Source of the DNA: Alphaproteobacteria bacterium
GTDB lineage: Bacteria; Pseudomonadota; Alphaproteobacteria; Sphingomonadales; Sphingomonadaceae
Length of the DNA stretch: 31,758 bases
Assembly (NCBI GenBank): GCA_005882415.1
Contig: VBAE01000211.1
Span: 1-31,758, forward strand
Direction of reading: 5' to 3'
Shown: positions 1 through 7,849 of the stretch, one piece after another
Layout of the letters: every line of letters begins with the position of its first letter
How positions within the stretch are numbered: the first letter of the stretch is position 1
Program-made: the position numbers and the translations under genes
The notes under the pieces: model-generated
The model's input: only the letters and a program-made list of their open reading frames with translations
Databases searched by the model: none
Told to the model about the DNA's origin: nothing

Positions 1-42
1 GGGAGGGCCGAATAGGCGGCCCCCGTGGTACGGTTGTTCATT

Positions 43-76
43 AGAGTCCCCCAACGGCTCTGGTGTGGGGGCCTCT
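43..76. other. Imperfect hairpin ahead of the transporter gene
   Basis: AGAG and CCCCC at 43-52 pair with GGGGG and CTCT at 67-76, leaving one T/C mismatch at 47/72 and a loop of about 14 nt. No U-tract follows on the plus strand. It could be a leader structure of the downstream gene or the end of a gene lying left of the window. A shorter GGGCCG/CGGCCC hairpin lies nearby at about 5-22. Bases 1-166 otherwise show nothing I can name. Confidence 0.3.
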
Positions 77-166
77 ATGCCGCGCCGATTGATAAAAATT
101 GGTTAAGACGGCATTAGCCCTTTGAAGCAGGCAAATGGAAACCAAGGCAGGAGCCGGGACTCGGAT

Positions 167-1372
167 ATGAAGAGGCTGCGTCCCACCGATTCCGAACCCG
201 AAACCGCGCCGTCCGCCTCGGCCCAGGCGCCGCGCCTGCCCGAACACGATCCCGATTCGGTCGAGCCGGGCGCGATCGCCTATCGCCGCGACCGGCTGCT
301 GGCCTCTTTGAACCTGATGGTCGGCGGCGGCCTGGTGCTCGCGCTTCCCTTTGCGCTGAGGGCAGGGGCCGAATTCTTCCTCCCCGTCACGGCGGCCCTG
401 GTCATCGCCATCGCCCTCGTGCCCTTGCTCGAATGGCTTGAGCGGCGCCGGGTGCCCTCCGGCCTCGCCGCCCTGATCTGCGTCCTCCTGTTCATCGGCG
501 TCGCCAACATCGCCGTCGCTTCGATCGTCCTCCCCGCCGCCGACTGGGTCCGCCTGCTTCCCGAGCGGATCCACCGGATCCGCGACACGCTCGCGCCGCT
601 GCTCGACATCTACAAGGACCTCGAACGCTTCATCGACCAGGTGGTGCGCGAGTTCGGCACCGCCCGCCACGCACCCCGCACCGTCGCGGTCGAGCCGCCC
701 AACTCGCTGCTCGAGATCGTCGCGAGCTCGGCCCCGTTCGCCGCCATCCAGATGTTCTTCGCGGTGCTGGTGATCTTCTTCTTCCTCTCCGGCTGGACCC
801 GGATGCGCAAGCGCACCATCACCACACGCGGCAGCTTCGAAGGAGCGATGACGACCGCCCGGGCGATCCAGCAGATGGTCGACGCGACCTCCACCTATCT
901 CGGCACCATCACCATGGTGAACGTGGCGATGGGCGCGCTGGTCTCGCTCCTGCTCTATCTGCTCCACATGCCGACCCCCTTGATGTGGGGCGGGATCGTC
1001 GCGGTCCTGAACTACATCCCCTATCTCGGCCCCATCGCCTCGGCCGTGCTCCTCGCGCTGGGCGGGCTGATGACGTTCACCGATCCCTGGTACGCGCTTC
1101 TCCCGGCGGCCGGCTTCCTCTGCATCCACCTGGCCGAGGCGAACATCATCACCCCGTCCATCGTCGGCCGCCGGCTGACCATCAACCCGCTGCTGATCCT
1201 CGTCGCTTTGAGCTTCTGGGCCTGGGTGTGGGGGACGACCGGGGCGCTGCTCGCAGTGCCCCTGCTCATCATCATGAAGACGGTGCTGGACGCCGCCGGC
1301 AAGCCCGACATCGCCGGATTCCTGTTCGAGGAAGGGACCCTGACCGGCCATCATTACGACGATCAGGCCTAA
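167..1372 (+). CDS. AI-2E family transporter (PF01594-type membrane protein)
   Basis: A 401-residue polytopic inner-membrane protein. Its layout fits the AI-2E/PerM family: a paired hydrophobic N-terminal segment, a soluble middle region, and a C-terminal bundle of membrane helices. The family signature NYIPYLGP is at about residues 282-289, and the sequence ends in a long run of hydrophobic helices. Family members have been linked to export of autoinducer-2 or to Na+/H+ exchange, so the substrate here cannot be assigned. I prefer the ATG at 167, preceded by AGGAG near 149-153, over an in-frame TTG at 122 that has no clear ribosome site. It stands alone upstream of the tRNA-Asp. Confident in the family, not in the cargo. 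Confidence 0.9.
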   Translation: MKRLRPTDSEPETAPSASAQAPRLPEHDPDSVEPGAIAYRRDRLLASLNLMVGGGLVLALPFALRAGAEFFLPVTAALVIAIALVPLLEWLERRRVPSGLAALICVLLFIGVANIAVASIVLPAADWVRLLPERIHRIRDTLAPLLDIYKDLERFIDQVVREFGTARHAPRTVAVEPPNSLLEIVASSAPFAAIQMFFAVLVIFFFLSGWTRMRKRTITTRGSFEGAMTTARAIQQMVDATSTYLGTITMVNVAMGALVSLLLYLLHMPTPLMWGGIVAVLNYIPYLGPIASAVLLALGGLMTFTDPWYALLPAAGFLCIHLAEANIITPSIVGRRLTINPLLILVALSFWAWVWGTTGALLAVPLLIIMKTVLDAAGKPDIAGFLFEEGTLTGHHYDDQA

Positions 1373-1408
1373 GGTTTTGCGCTGCGGCGAAACGAGGGCT
1401 TAGCTCGC

Positions 1409-1437
1409 TTGACAGGCCATGGGGCAGGCCGTAGTTC
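1409..1437 (+). promoter_or_regulatory. Sigma-70-type promoter of tRNA-Asp
   Basis: A perfect -35 hexamer TTGACA (1409-1414) is followed by a 17-nt spacer and TAGTTC as -10 (1432-1437). The mature tRNA begins 13 nt further on, the spacing expected for a stable-RNA promoter. Confidence 0.65.
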
Positions 1438-1449
1438 GCCGGCTCCCAA

Positions 1450-1526
<77 letters not shown>

Positions 1527-1663
1527 TTCCCCAAATCCATCCGGAATCGCCGCCGATCGTCGCTTTCGCGCGCCCGGAACTAGGTTTCGGTCTCAACTTC
1601 GGTTAGGTTGCCCGCGGCTGCTTATCCTTCAATGGGAAGGCAGCCGGTTGGGGGAAATCTAAG

Positions 1664-3226
1664 GTGTCGAAGGACCATCTGGGGCTGTTCGATATGCCGT
1701 TGGAGCGCCGCCAGGTGCGAACCGGCATAGCGATCGTCGGTGTGCTTCTGACCGCCTTTTTCCTGATCTTGCCGTGGCGCGCCATTCCACTGCCCGAGGT
1801 CGGCGCGTTCGTTCCAATGGTCGATTCGATCATGTTGGTCTCCGACGTGATCGCCGCGACTTTGCTCTACTCCCAATCTTCGGTCTTCCGCTCGCGCGCA
1901 CTCACCGTCCTCGCCTCCGGTTATGTTTTCGCGGCCCTGCTCCTCATTCCCCATGCGCTCAGCTTCCCGGGCGCCTTCGCTCCCAAGGGCCTTCTCGGCG
2001 CGGGGATCAACACCACCGCCTGGATCGCCACGCTGCAGCGGCTGGCGTTCCCGGCCGTCATCATCTCTTACGTGGTCCTGCGGAGGATCGATGCCGCCTC
2101 ACCGCCGGATCCCAATTCGGAGCCGAGAATCGTCGCGTCCGCTTTGGTGGCAGCTTCCCTGGCATTAGGTGTGGCGCTGCTGACCACCCGCGGCCACGAT
2201 CTGCTCCCGGCATTCTACGTCAACCGCGCCGACCTGAGCTATTTCAACGCCGTCGCCTACCAAACGGTGTCGTTCGTGCTCCTTTCGACCGCGTTCGTCA
2301 TGCTGTTTCGGAGCCGACGCTCGGTGCTCGACGTCTGGCTGCTAGTCGCTCTTTCCAGCTGGATGATCCAGTCGGTGCTGATCATGCTGCTCCACAGGCG
2401 CTTTACGGTCGGCTTCTATTCGCTGTTCGTCATGTTGGTGGTCTCGCACCTGGTGGTGCAACTCGCCCTCATCGCCGAGTCGAACCGGCTCTACGGGAAG
2501 CTGGCGCGTGCAACGGCCGAGCGGGACCGGGAGCGGGACTCGCGGCTGATGTCGATGGACGCGCTGACCGCCGCGATTGCCCACGAAGTCGGCCAGCCCC
2601 TGACCGGCGTGAACTTGAACGCCCGGGCCGCGCTCAACTGGCTGACCCGCTCCCGCCCCGCCGTCGATAAGGCGATCGGCTCCCTCTACGCCACCATCGA
2701 TGCCGGCCACCATACGATGGAGGTGATCAAGAGCATCCGGTCGATGTTCGACAAGGGCGCGACCACCTCGACCAGGTTCAGCCTCAACGATCTGGTCCGC
2801 GAGACCACCCGCTTCCTGGAAGGCGAGCTGGCCGGGGAGAGAGTGACTCTCGAGCTCGCGCTCGACAGCTCGGTCCCGGCCATCGTCGCCGACCGGATCC
2901 AGATCCAGCGGGTGCTCGTCAACCTCGTCGTCAACGCGATCGAATCGCTTCGGGCGACCCAGGGTCGGCCCCGCTGCATCGCCATCCGGTCGATGCCGCT
3001 CGAACGCCGCGCCGTGTTGCTCGAGGTCAGCGACACCGGCCTCGGCATCACGCCCGACGAGATTCCCCACATCTTCGAGGCCTTCTTCACCACCAAGGAG
3101 ATGGGCACCGGCCTCGGCCTGTCGCTGTGCCGGGCGATCGTCGAGGAACATGGCGGCCGCCTCTGGGCCTCCACCGGCGCGCACTCGGGCGCCACTTTCC
3201 ATTTGGAGCTGCGCGCCGCGGCCTGA
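1664..3226 (+). CDS. Orphan sensor histidine kinase with MASE4-type membrane domain
   Basis: A 520-residue protein starting at GTG 1664. Residues 21-270 hold about eight membrane helices. The stretch around PHALSFPGAFAPKGLLGAG (about 97-114) matches my memory of the MASE4 sensor domain. A short charged linker (about 272-296) leads to the dimerisation domain with the phospho-acceptor His307 in AHEVGQPL. The ATPase core has an N-box around 420-429, the G1 box DTGLG at 457-461, the F-box FEAFF, and a G2 motif GTGLGLSL. All key catalytic residues are present, so it should autophosphorylate. No response regulator lies next to it, so its partner is elsewhere. The signal is unknown; MASE4 domains are thought to sense conditions in or near the membrane. 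Confidence 0.9.
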   Translation: MSKDHLGLFDMPLERRQVRTGIAIVGVLLTAFFLILPWRAIPLPEVGAFVPMVDSIMLVSDVIAATLLYSQSSVFRSRALTVLASGYVFAALLLIPHALSFPGAFAPKGLLGAGINTTAWIATLQRLAFPAVIISYVVLRRIDAASPPDPNSEPRIVASALVAASLALGVALLTTRGHDLLPAFYVNRADLSYFNAVAYQTVSFVLLSTAFVMLFRSRRSVLDVWLLVALSSWMIQSVLIMLLHRRFTVGFYSLFVMLVVSHLVVQLALIAESNRLYGKLARATAERDRERDSRLMSMDALTAAIAHEVGQPLTGVNLNARAALNWLTRSRPAVDKAIGSLYATIDAGHHTMEVIKSIRSMFDKGATTSTRFSLNDLVRETTRFLEGELAGERVTLELALDSSVPAIVADRIQIQRVLVNLVVNAIESLRATQGRPRCIAIRSMPLERRAVLLEVSDTGLGITPDEIPHIFEAFFTTKEMGTGLGLSLCRAIVEEHGGRLWASTGAHSGATFHLELRAAA

Positions 3227-3230
3227 GCCG

Positions 3231-3449
3231 TCAGGGCCTGCGGAAGCTGCCAGTCTCCATCCACTGCAGCAGCGGCTTCAAGGGCAGGATCCAGACGATC
3301 CCGGCGACGGTGAAATAGAGCGCGTGGACGGGCCAGGGGAGGCCCGTGAGCAGCTCGGCCCCGTTCGCGACCAGCACCGCCCAGCCGGCGATGAGCAGCA
3401 GGATGAGCAGGATTCCGGCCGGTTTCCTCAAGGTCGGCTTTACCGGCAT
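3231..3449 (-). CDS. DUF2842 family small membrane protein
   Basis: A 72-residue protein with two predicted membrane helices (about residues 11-28 and 43-62) and a conserved-looking end IVWILPLKPLLQWME. This fits the alphaproteobacterial DUF2842 family, whose function is unknown. The start ATG (3447-3449) lies inside the last codons of the cyclo-ligase gene, overlapping by 10 bases, so the two are probably translated in series. It converges with the kinase gene, whose stop is 4 bases away. Family assignment is from sequence pattern recall. Confidence 0.8.
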   Translation of the reverse strand: MPVKPTLRKPAGILLILLLIAGWAVLVANGAELLTGLPWPVHALYFTVAGIVWILPLKPLLQWMETGSFRRP

Positions 3450-4027
3450 TGGATCCATTCCTTCGGGGTGGCGATTGCGTCGAGCGGCATGTCCCACGGG
3501 TCCGCCGGGATCGGCTCGTCGACGATCTGGCTCTCCCAGGCAAGGCCGATGGTGAAGACGGTGCCGCCTTCGCGCAGATGCGCGAGGGCGCGGTCGTAAT
3601 GCCCTTTGCCATGGCCGATGCGGGCGCCGCTCCGGTCGGCGGCGACGAGTGGGACGAGGACCAGGTCGGGCGCCAGAGCCTCGGCCGAGGCGGCGGGCTG
3701 GAGCACGCCCCACGGGCTGGGTTCGACCGCCGGCGCCTCGCGGAACAGCATGCGCGAATCGCGGTCGAGGAACCAGGGGAGTGCTGCACGTTGCCCGGCA
3801 CCTAACCGCTCAAGCACACAATAGGGGCTGATCTCGTCCTTGAGCGGATGATAACCGGCTACGGTCCGCGCCCCGATCAGGTGCGGCAGCACGATCCCGG
3901 CGAGCTTCGCCTCGAGCTCGGCGCGAAGCTCCGGGCTGAGCGAGCGGGCAAAGGCGCGCCGCGCCGCGAGGGCGTCGCTTCGCATGTCGCTCTTGGAGCG
4001 GGGGGAGGGGGGTGACGGGACCACCAT
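3440..4027 (-). CDS. 5-formyltetrahydrofolate cyclo-ligase
   Basis: A cytosolic ATP-dependent enzyme that converts 5-formyl-THF to 5,10-methenyl-THF in one-carbon metabolism. The N-terminal RSDALAARRAF resembles the family's basic start helix. GYHPLKDEISP is the substrate-region strand, and the nucleotide/phosphate region reads ARIGHGKGHYDRAL, the family hallmark GxGxGYYDR type. From the ATG at 4027 it has 195 residues, normal for the family. A start at 3985 (181 residues) is also possible. An in-frame TTG at 4060 would lie inside the structured RNA region and is rejected. Its position downstream of zapA and a 6S-like RNA is the classic ygfA context. Confidence 0.9.
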   Translation of the reverse strand: MVVPSPPSPRSKSDMRSDALAARRAFARSLSPELRAELEAKLAGIVLPHLIGARTVAGYHPLKDEISPYCVLERLGAGQRAALPWFLDRDSRMLFREAPAVEPSPWGVLQPAASAEALAPDLVLVPLVAADRSGARIGHGKGHYDRALAHLREGGTVFTIGLAWESQIVDEPIPADPWDMPLDAIATPKEWIQCR

Positions 4028-4170
4028 GGCCGTTTGCTTGAATATCCTCTGACGCGTCAACGTCAGGTGGGGACCATATGTGCCGGACCAGGGCCCGACC
4101 AGGGATAGCCCCCTAGGATGCTTATCGCCCAGGGATGTTCATAAAGCGCGCACCGGGCAGTACCCGTCGC
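4028..4170 (-). ncRNA. ssrS: Probable 6S RNA (ssrS) between zapA and the cyclo-ligase
   Basis: The gap between zapA and the 5-FCL gene is about 150 nt, GC-rich and highly self-complementary, with no coding potential on either strand. Visible pieces are CGGG-TACTG-CCCG near the 5' end, several CCCTGG repeats opposite GGGGG stretches, and a late hairpin CTGACG...CGTCAG (about 4050-4067). 6S RNA genes are known to sit at this zapA-ygfA junction in gamma- and alphaproteobacteria, where the RNA binds the sigma-70 holoenzyme in stationary phase. I could not fold it fully, and the ends are approximate. The call rests mainly on position and structure, not on a recognised consensus. Confidence 0.5.
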
Positions 4171-4177
4171 TGACGAT

Positions 4178-4501
4178 CTAGGCGCTCTCGGCCTTGGTCT
4201 CAAGCCTTTGGGCGAGACTTTCCACCCTTTGGGCCAGCCGTTCCAGCGCGTCGGCCACCGCCGGGTCCTCTTCCGGCTCCGGCTCGGGGGCGTTGCCGCG
4301 TTGCCGCTCCTTGATCTCGTCGGCGAGGAGGAGGGAGGCGAAGAGGAGCTGGCGCGACTCGCTCAAATTGCCGAGCGCCGTCGCCGCTTCCTGCGCCTTG
4401 CGGTCGACGGTGGCGGCGAGGGAACGCAGATGCGGCTCCTCCCCATCTCGGCAAGCAACCGAATAGGTCCGCCCGGCAATGCTGACGTCGACGCTCGCCA
4501 T
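4178..4501 (-). CDS. zapA: Cell division protein ZapA
   Basis: A 107-residue FtsZ-ring-associated protein that stabilises FtsZ filaments. The N-terminal domain starts with VDVSIAGRTYSVACRDGEE and continues into HLRSLAATVDRK, the usual ZapA beginning. A long helix follows (about 45-70, LFASLLLADEIKERQ). The acidic Pro-Glu linker EPEPEEDP and a short C-terminal coiled coil complete the layout. The start ATG overlaps the upstream gene's stop (TGATG at 4499-4503), so the two are translationally coupled. The downstream neighbour is the putative 6S RNA. Confidence 0.92.
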   Translation of the reverse strand: MASVDVSIAGRTYSVACRDGEEPHLRSLAATVDRKAQEAATALGNLSESRQLLFASLLLADEIKERQRGNAPEPEPEEDPAVADALERLAQRVESLAQRLETKAESA

Positions 4502-4707
4502 CAGCTTTCCTTCCCGATCAGCCCGTCGATCTGCGCAATCACCGATTCGACCTGGCTGCGAAGCGTCCCATGGGCCTCGCGCAACCGGAGCAGCTCGCTA
4601 TCGTCCCGCGGAGGTGACGGCGGGGCAGGGCGGTCGGCGACCGCGTCCAGCCGGGCCAGCGCCCGCTCGATCCGTCCGATCGCTTCCATCGCCCGCTCGC
4701 TTGCCAT
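4501..4707 (-). CDS. Small coiled-coil protein coupled to zapA
   Basis: A 68-residue, helix-rich protein with heptad-like runs at residues 5-25 and 36-62, separated by a Pro-rich linker (about 28-34). I recognise no named domain. It overlaps the zapA start by one base and is the first gene of that run, which suggests it works with ZapA at the division site, in the manner of small ZapB-like coiled coils; that is inference from position only. The ATG at 4705-4707 gives a compact product. A longer in-frame reading to 4845 would run into the tkt leader and is less likely. Its promoter must lie in 4708-4853, shared divergently with tkt. Confidence 0.7.
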   Translation of the reverse strand: MASERAMEAIGRIERALARLDAVADRPAPPSPPRDDSELLRLREAHGTLRSQVESVIAQIDGLIGKES

Positions 4708-4772
4708 GACTTCGCCATACGCCAGTGCGGACGGAGCGGGCAACCCTTGCCGGGGACCGTGCCCACCCGAGG

Positions 4773-4800
4773 TTGACGCCCGCGCCGCCGCGCTTAAAGG
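4773..4800 (+). promoter_or_regulatory. Possible promoter of tkt
   Basis: TTGACG (4773-4778) with a 16-nt spacer to TAAAGG (4795-4800), leaving a leader of about 47 nt before the tkt ATG. The -10 match is weak, as often in high-GC alphaproteobacteria. Confidence 0.35.
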
Positions 4801-4853
4801 AGCGCGCAGGCGGAGCCTCTCGCGTCTTTTCCGCCGGTCCAGCAAGGAACCTT

Positions 4854-6830
4854 ATGGCCGTCGAACCGAGACTGCTCGCCAACGCCATTCGCGCGCTCTC
4901 GATGGACGCGGTGCAGGCCGCCAATTCCGGCCATCCCGGAATGCCGATGGGCATGGCCGACGTCGCGACGGTGCTCTGGACGGAATATTTGAAGCACGAC
5001 CCCGCCGACCCCGCCTGGCACGACCGCGACCGCTTCGTCCTCTCCGCCGGCCACGGCTCGATGCTGATCTACTCGCTGCTCCACTTGAGCGGCTATGCGG
5101 CGCCGACGATCGACGACATCAGGAATTTCCGGAAGCTCGGCTCGCCCTGCGCCGGCCATCCGGAGAATTTCCTCCTCGACGGCGTGGAAGCGACCACCGG
5201 CCCGCTCGGCCAGGGCTTCGCGATGGCGGTCGGAATGGCGATCGCCGAGCGCCACCTGAACGCCGTCTTCGGCGACGACCTCGTCGACCACCGCACCTGG
5301 ACCATCGCAGGCGACGGCTGCCTGATGGAGGGCATCAACCACGAGGCGGCGGGGCTCGCCGGCCATCTGGGGCTCGGACGGCTGATCGCTTTCTGGGATG
5401 ACAACAAAATCACCATCGACGGGTCTACCGATCTGTCGACTTCGGAAGATATTCCGGCCCGATACGCAGCCTATGGCTGGCACGTCGTCCGCTGCGACGG
5501 CCATGATTTCGACAGCATCCGCGCCGCGATCGACGAGGCGCTCGCCGATCCGCGCCCGTCGCTGATCGCCTGCCGGACCATCATCGGCTGGGGCGCACCG
5601 AACAAGCAGGGCACGTCCGCCACCCATGGCGCCGCGCTCGGCGCGGACGAAGTCGCCGCCGCCCGCAAGCAGCTCGTCTGGGACAGCGAACCCTTCGACA
5701 TCCCGGCCCCGATCTACGAGGCCTGGCGCAGCGCCGGCCGCCGCAGCGCTGGCGCGCATGACGAATGGCGCACGCGCCTCGCCGCAAGCCCCGAGCGCGA
5801 CGAGTTCGTCCGCCGAATGGAAGGGCGCCTCCCGTCGGACGATGGCCTCGCCGCCCATCTCGACGCCCTCGCCGCCAGCCCGCAGAAGATCGCCACCCGC
5901 AAGGCGTCCGAAATCGCCCTCGACGCGATCAACGCGGCGCTCCCTGAGACGATCGGCGGCTCGGCCGACCTCACCGGCTCGAACAACACCAAGAGCAAGG
6001 GGCAGACCGTCTTCACCCGCGACGACGCGTCGGGGCGCTACATCTATTACGGCATCCGCGAGTTCGGCATGGCCGCGGCGATGAACGGCATGGCGCTCCA
6101 CGGCGGCGTCATCCCCTATGGCGGCACCTTCCTCGTCTTCGCCGACTATTGCCGCCCCGCCATCCGCCTCTCCGCGCTCCAGCAGGTGCGGGTCGTCTAT
6201 GTGATGACCCACGATTCGATCGGCCTGGGCGAAGACGGCCCGACCCACCAGCCGGTCGAGCATGTCATGAGCCTCCGGATGATCCCCAACCTCGCCGTCT
6301 ACCGCCCCGCGGACGCCGTCGAGACTGCCGAAGCCTGGCAGCTCGCGCTGGAGCGGCGCGACGGCCCGTCGCTGCTTGCCCTCACCCGTCAGAATCTGCC
6401 GCAGCTCCGCCTCGGCCGGAGCGAGAATCTGACCCGCCGCGGCGCCTATCGCCTCCGCGCCGCAACCGCCCTCCGCCGGGTCGTCCTGGTCGCCACCGGC
6501 TCCGAGGTCGAAGTTGCCGTCGCCGTCGCCGAAGCCCTCGAAGGACAGGGGATCGGGGCGGACGTCGTCTCCATGCCCTGCTGGTCGCTGTTCGACGCCC
6601 AGGACGGGGCCTATCGCGCCGACCTGCTGCCCGCCGACGCGCTCAAAGTGTCGATCGAGGCGGGCACCACGCTTGGGTGGGAGCGTTATATCGGCCCGCG
6701 CGGCCTCGCGGTCGGGCTCGATCGCTTCGGCGCCTCCGCGCCGGCGGAAGATCTTTTCAAGCGCTTCGGCTTCACCGCCGAGGCGATCGTGCCGCGGGTC
6801 CTCGCGGCGCTCGACGCTCAGGGAGAATGA
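4854..6830 (+). CDS. tkt: Transketolase
   Basis: A cytosolic thiamine-diphosphate enzyme moving two-carbon units between sugar phosphates in the pentose phosphate pathway. It has 658 residues, normal length. The N-terminal SGHPGMPMGMADV and the ThDP-binding GDG at 153-155, continuing to the metal-site DDNKITIDG, are intact. The second domain has the Glu of the IREFGM motif and GEDGPTHQPVEH. The C-terminal domain ends normally. The ATG at 4854 follows AAGGAA. The gap gene starts 2 bases after the stop, so tkt, gap and pgk form one operon. An in-frame extension upstream to 4725 has no family support. Confidence 0.96.
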   Translation: MAVEPRLLANAIRALSMDAVQAANSGHPGMPMGMADVATVLWTEYLKHDPADPAWHDRDRFVLSAGHGSMLIYSLLHLSGYAAPTIDDIRNFRKLGSPCAGHPENFLLDGVEATTGPLGQGFAMAVGMAIAERHLNAVFGDDLVDHRTWTIAGDGCLMEGINHEAAGLAGHLGLGRLIAFWDDNKITIDGSTDLSTSEDIPARYAAYGWHVVRCDGHDFDSIRAAIDEALADPRPSLIACRTIIGWGAPNKQGTSATHGAALGADEVAAARKQLVWDSEPFDIPAPIYEAWRSAGRRSAGAHDEWRTRLAASPERDEFVRRMEGRLPSDDGLAAHLDALAASPQKIATRKASEIALDAINAALPETIGGSADLTGSNNTKSKGQTVFTRDDASGRYIYYGIREFGMAAAMNGMALHGGVIPYGGTFLVFADYCRPAIRLSALQQVRVVYVMTHDSIGLGEDGPTHQPVEHVMSLRMIPNLAVYRPADAVETAEAWQLALERRDGPSLLALTRQNLPQLRLGRSENLTRRGAYRLRAATALRRVVLVATGSEVEVAVAVAEALEGQGIGADVVSMPCWSLFDAQDGAYRADLLPADALKVSIEAGTTLGWERYIGPRGLAVGLDRFGASAPAEDLFKRFGFTAEAIVPRVLAALDAQGE

Positions 6831-6832
6831 AG

Positions 6833-7843
6833 ATGGCAACCAGGGTCGCGATCAACGGGTTCGGGCGGATCGGCCGCCTCGTCGCGCGGGCTTTGCTCGA
6901 GAAGAAGGACAGCGGCCTTGAGCTGGTCTCGATCAACGATCTTGCCGACGCCCAGTCCAACGCCCTCCTGTTCAAGCGCGACAGCGTCCACGGCGCCTGG
7001 CCGGGCGAGGTCGGCGCCGACGGCAACGACCTCATCATCGACGGCCGCCGGATCAAGGTCACCGCCGAGAAGGACCCGGCCAAGCTCCCGCATGGCGACA
7101 ACGGCGTCGACATCGCGCTGGAATGCACCGGCTTCTTCACCGACCGCGACAAGGCCGCCGCGCATCTGACCGCAGGCGCCAAGCGCGTCCTGATCTCGGC
7201 CCCCGCAAAGGGCGCAGACCTGACCGTCGTCTTCGGCGTCAACCACCACAAGCTGACCGCCGAGCACACCATCGTCTCGAACGCGTCCTGCACGACCAAC
7301 TGCCTGGCGCCCGTCGCCAAGGTCCTGAACGACCTGGTCGGGATCGAGCGCGGGCTGATGACGACCATCCACGCCTACACCAACGACCAGCGCATCCTCG
7401 ACCAGATCCACAAGGACATGCGCCGCGCCCGCGCCGCCGCCATGTCGATGATCCCCACCACCACCGGCGCCGCCCGCGCCGTCGGCGAGGTGCTTCCGGA
7501 GCTGAAGGGCAAGCTCGACGGCTCCTCGATCCGCGTGCCGACGCCCAACGTCAGCGTCGTCGACCTCACTTTCACCCCGAAGCGCGACACCTCGCTCGAC
7601 GAAATCAACGGCGCCCTCCGCGCTGCGTCCGAGAGCGGCCCTCTGAAGGGCATCCTGGCTTATTCCGAGGAGCCCCTGGTCTCGATCGACTATAACGGCA
7701 ATCCGGCCAGCTCGACGGTGGACAGCCTCGAGACCGCGGTGCTGGAAGGCAAGCTCGTCCGCGTCCTCTCCTGGTACGACAATGAATGGGGCTTCTCGAA
7801 CCGCATGGTCGACACGGCGGGTGCGATGGCGGGGCTGCTGTAA
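6833..7843 (+). CDS. gap: Glyceraldehyde-3-phosphate dehydrogenase, type I
   Basis: A 336-residue glycolytic enzyme oxidising glyceraldehyde-3-phosphate with NAD+ and phosphate. The Rossmann start VAINGFGRIGR is at about residues 5-15. The catalytic Cys153 lies in SNASCTTNCLAP. The anion-site stretch TTTGAARAVG and the C-terminal WYDNEWGFSNRM are both present. I use the ATG at 6833, with AGGGAGA six bases upstream, rather than the ATG at 6827 that overlaps the tkt stop. It sits between tkt and pgk in one operon. Confidence 0.97.
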   Translation: MATRVAINGFGRIGRLVARALLEKKDSGLELVSINDLADAQSNALLFKRDSVHGAWPGEVGADGNDLIIDGRRIKVTAEKDPAKLPHGDNGVDIALECTGFFTDRDKAAAHLTAGAKRVLISAPAKGADLTVVFGVNHHKLTAEHTIVSNASCTTNCLAPVAKVLNDLVGIERGLMTTIHAYTNDQRILDQIHKDMRRARAAAMSMIPTTTGAARAVGEVLPELKGKLDGSSIRVPTPNVSVVDLTFTPKRDTSLDEINGALRAASESGPLKGILAYSEEPLVSIDYNGNPASSTVDSLETAVLEGKLVRVLSWYDNEWGFSNRMVDTAGAMAGLL

Positions 7844-7849
7844 CGATCG

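Noticed and set aside
41..1354. Long open frame on the minus strand over the AI-2E transporter
   Set aside because: Shadow of the real gene caused by high GC at codon third positions; composition is Gly/Arg/Asp-rich with no domain.
4028..4060. TTG at 4060 as the start of the cyclo-ligase
   Set aside because: It lies in the structured RNA region without a ribosome site, and the added residues do not look like the family.
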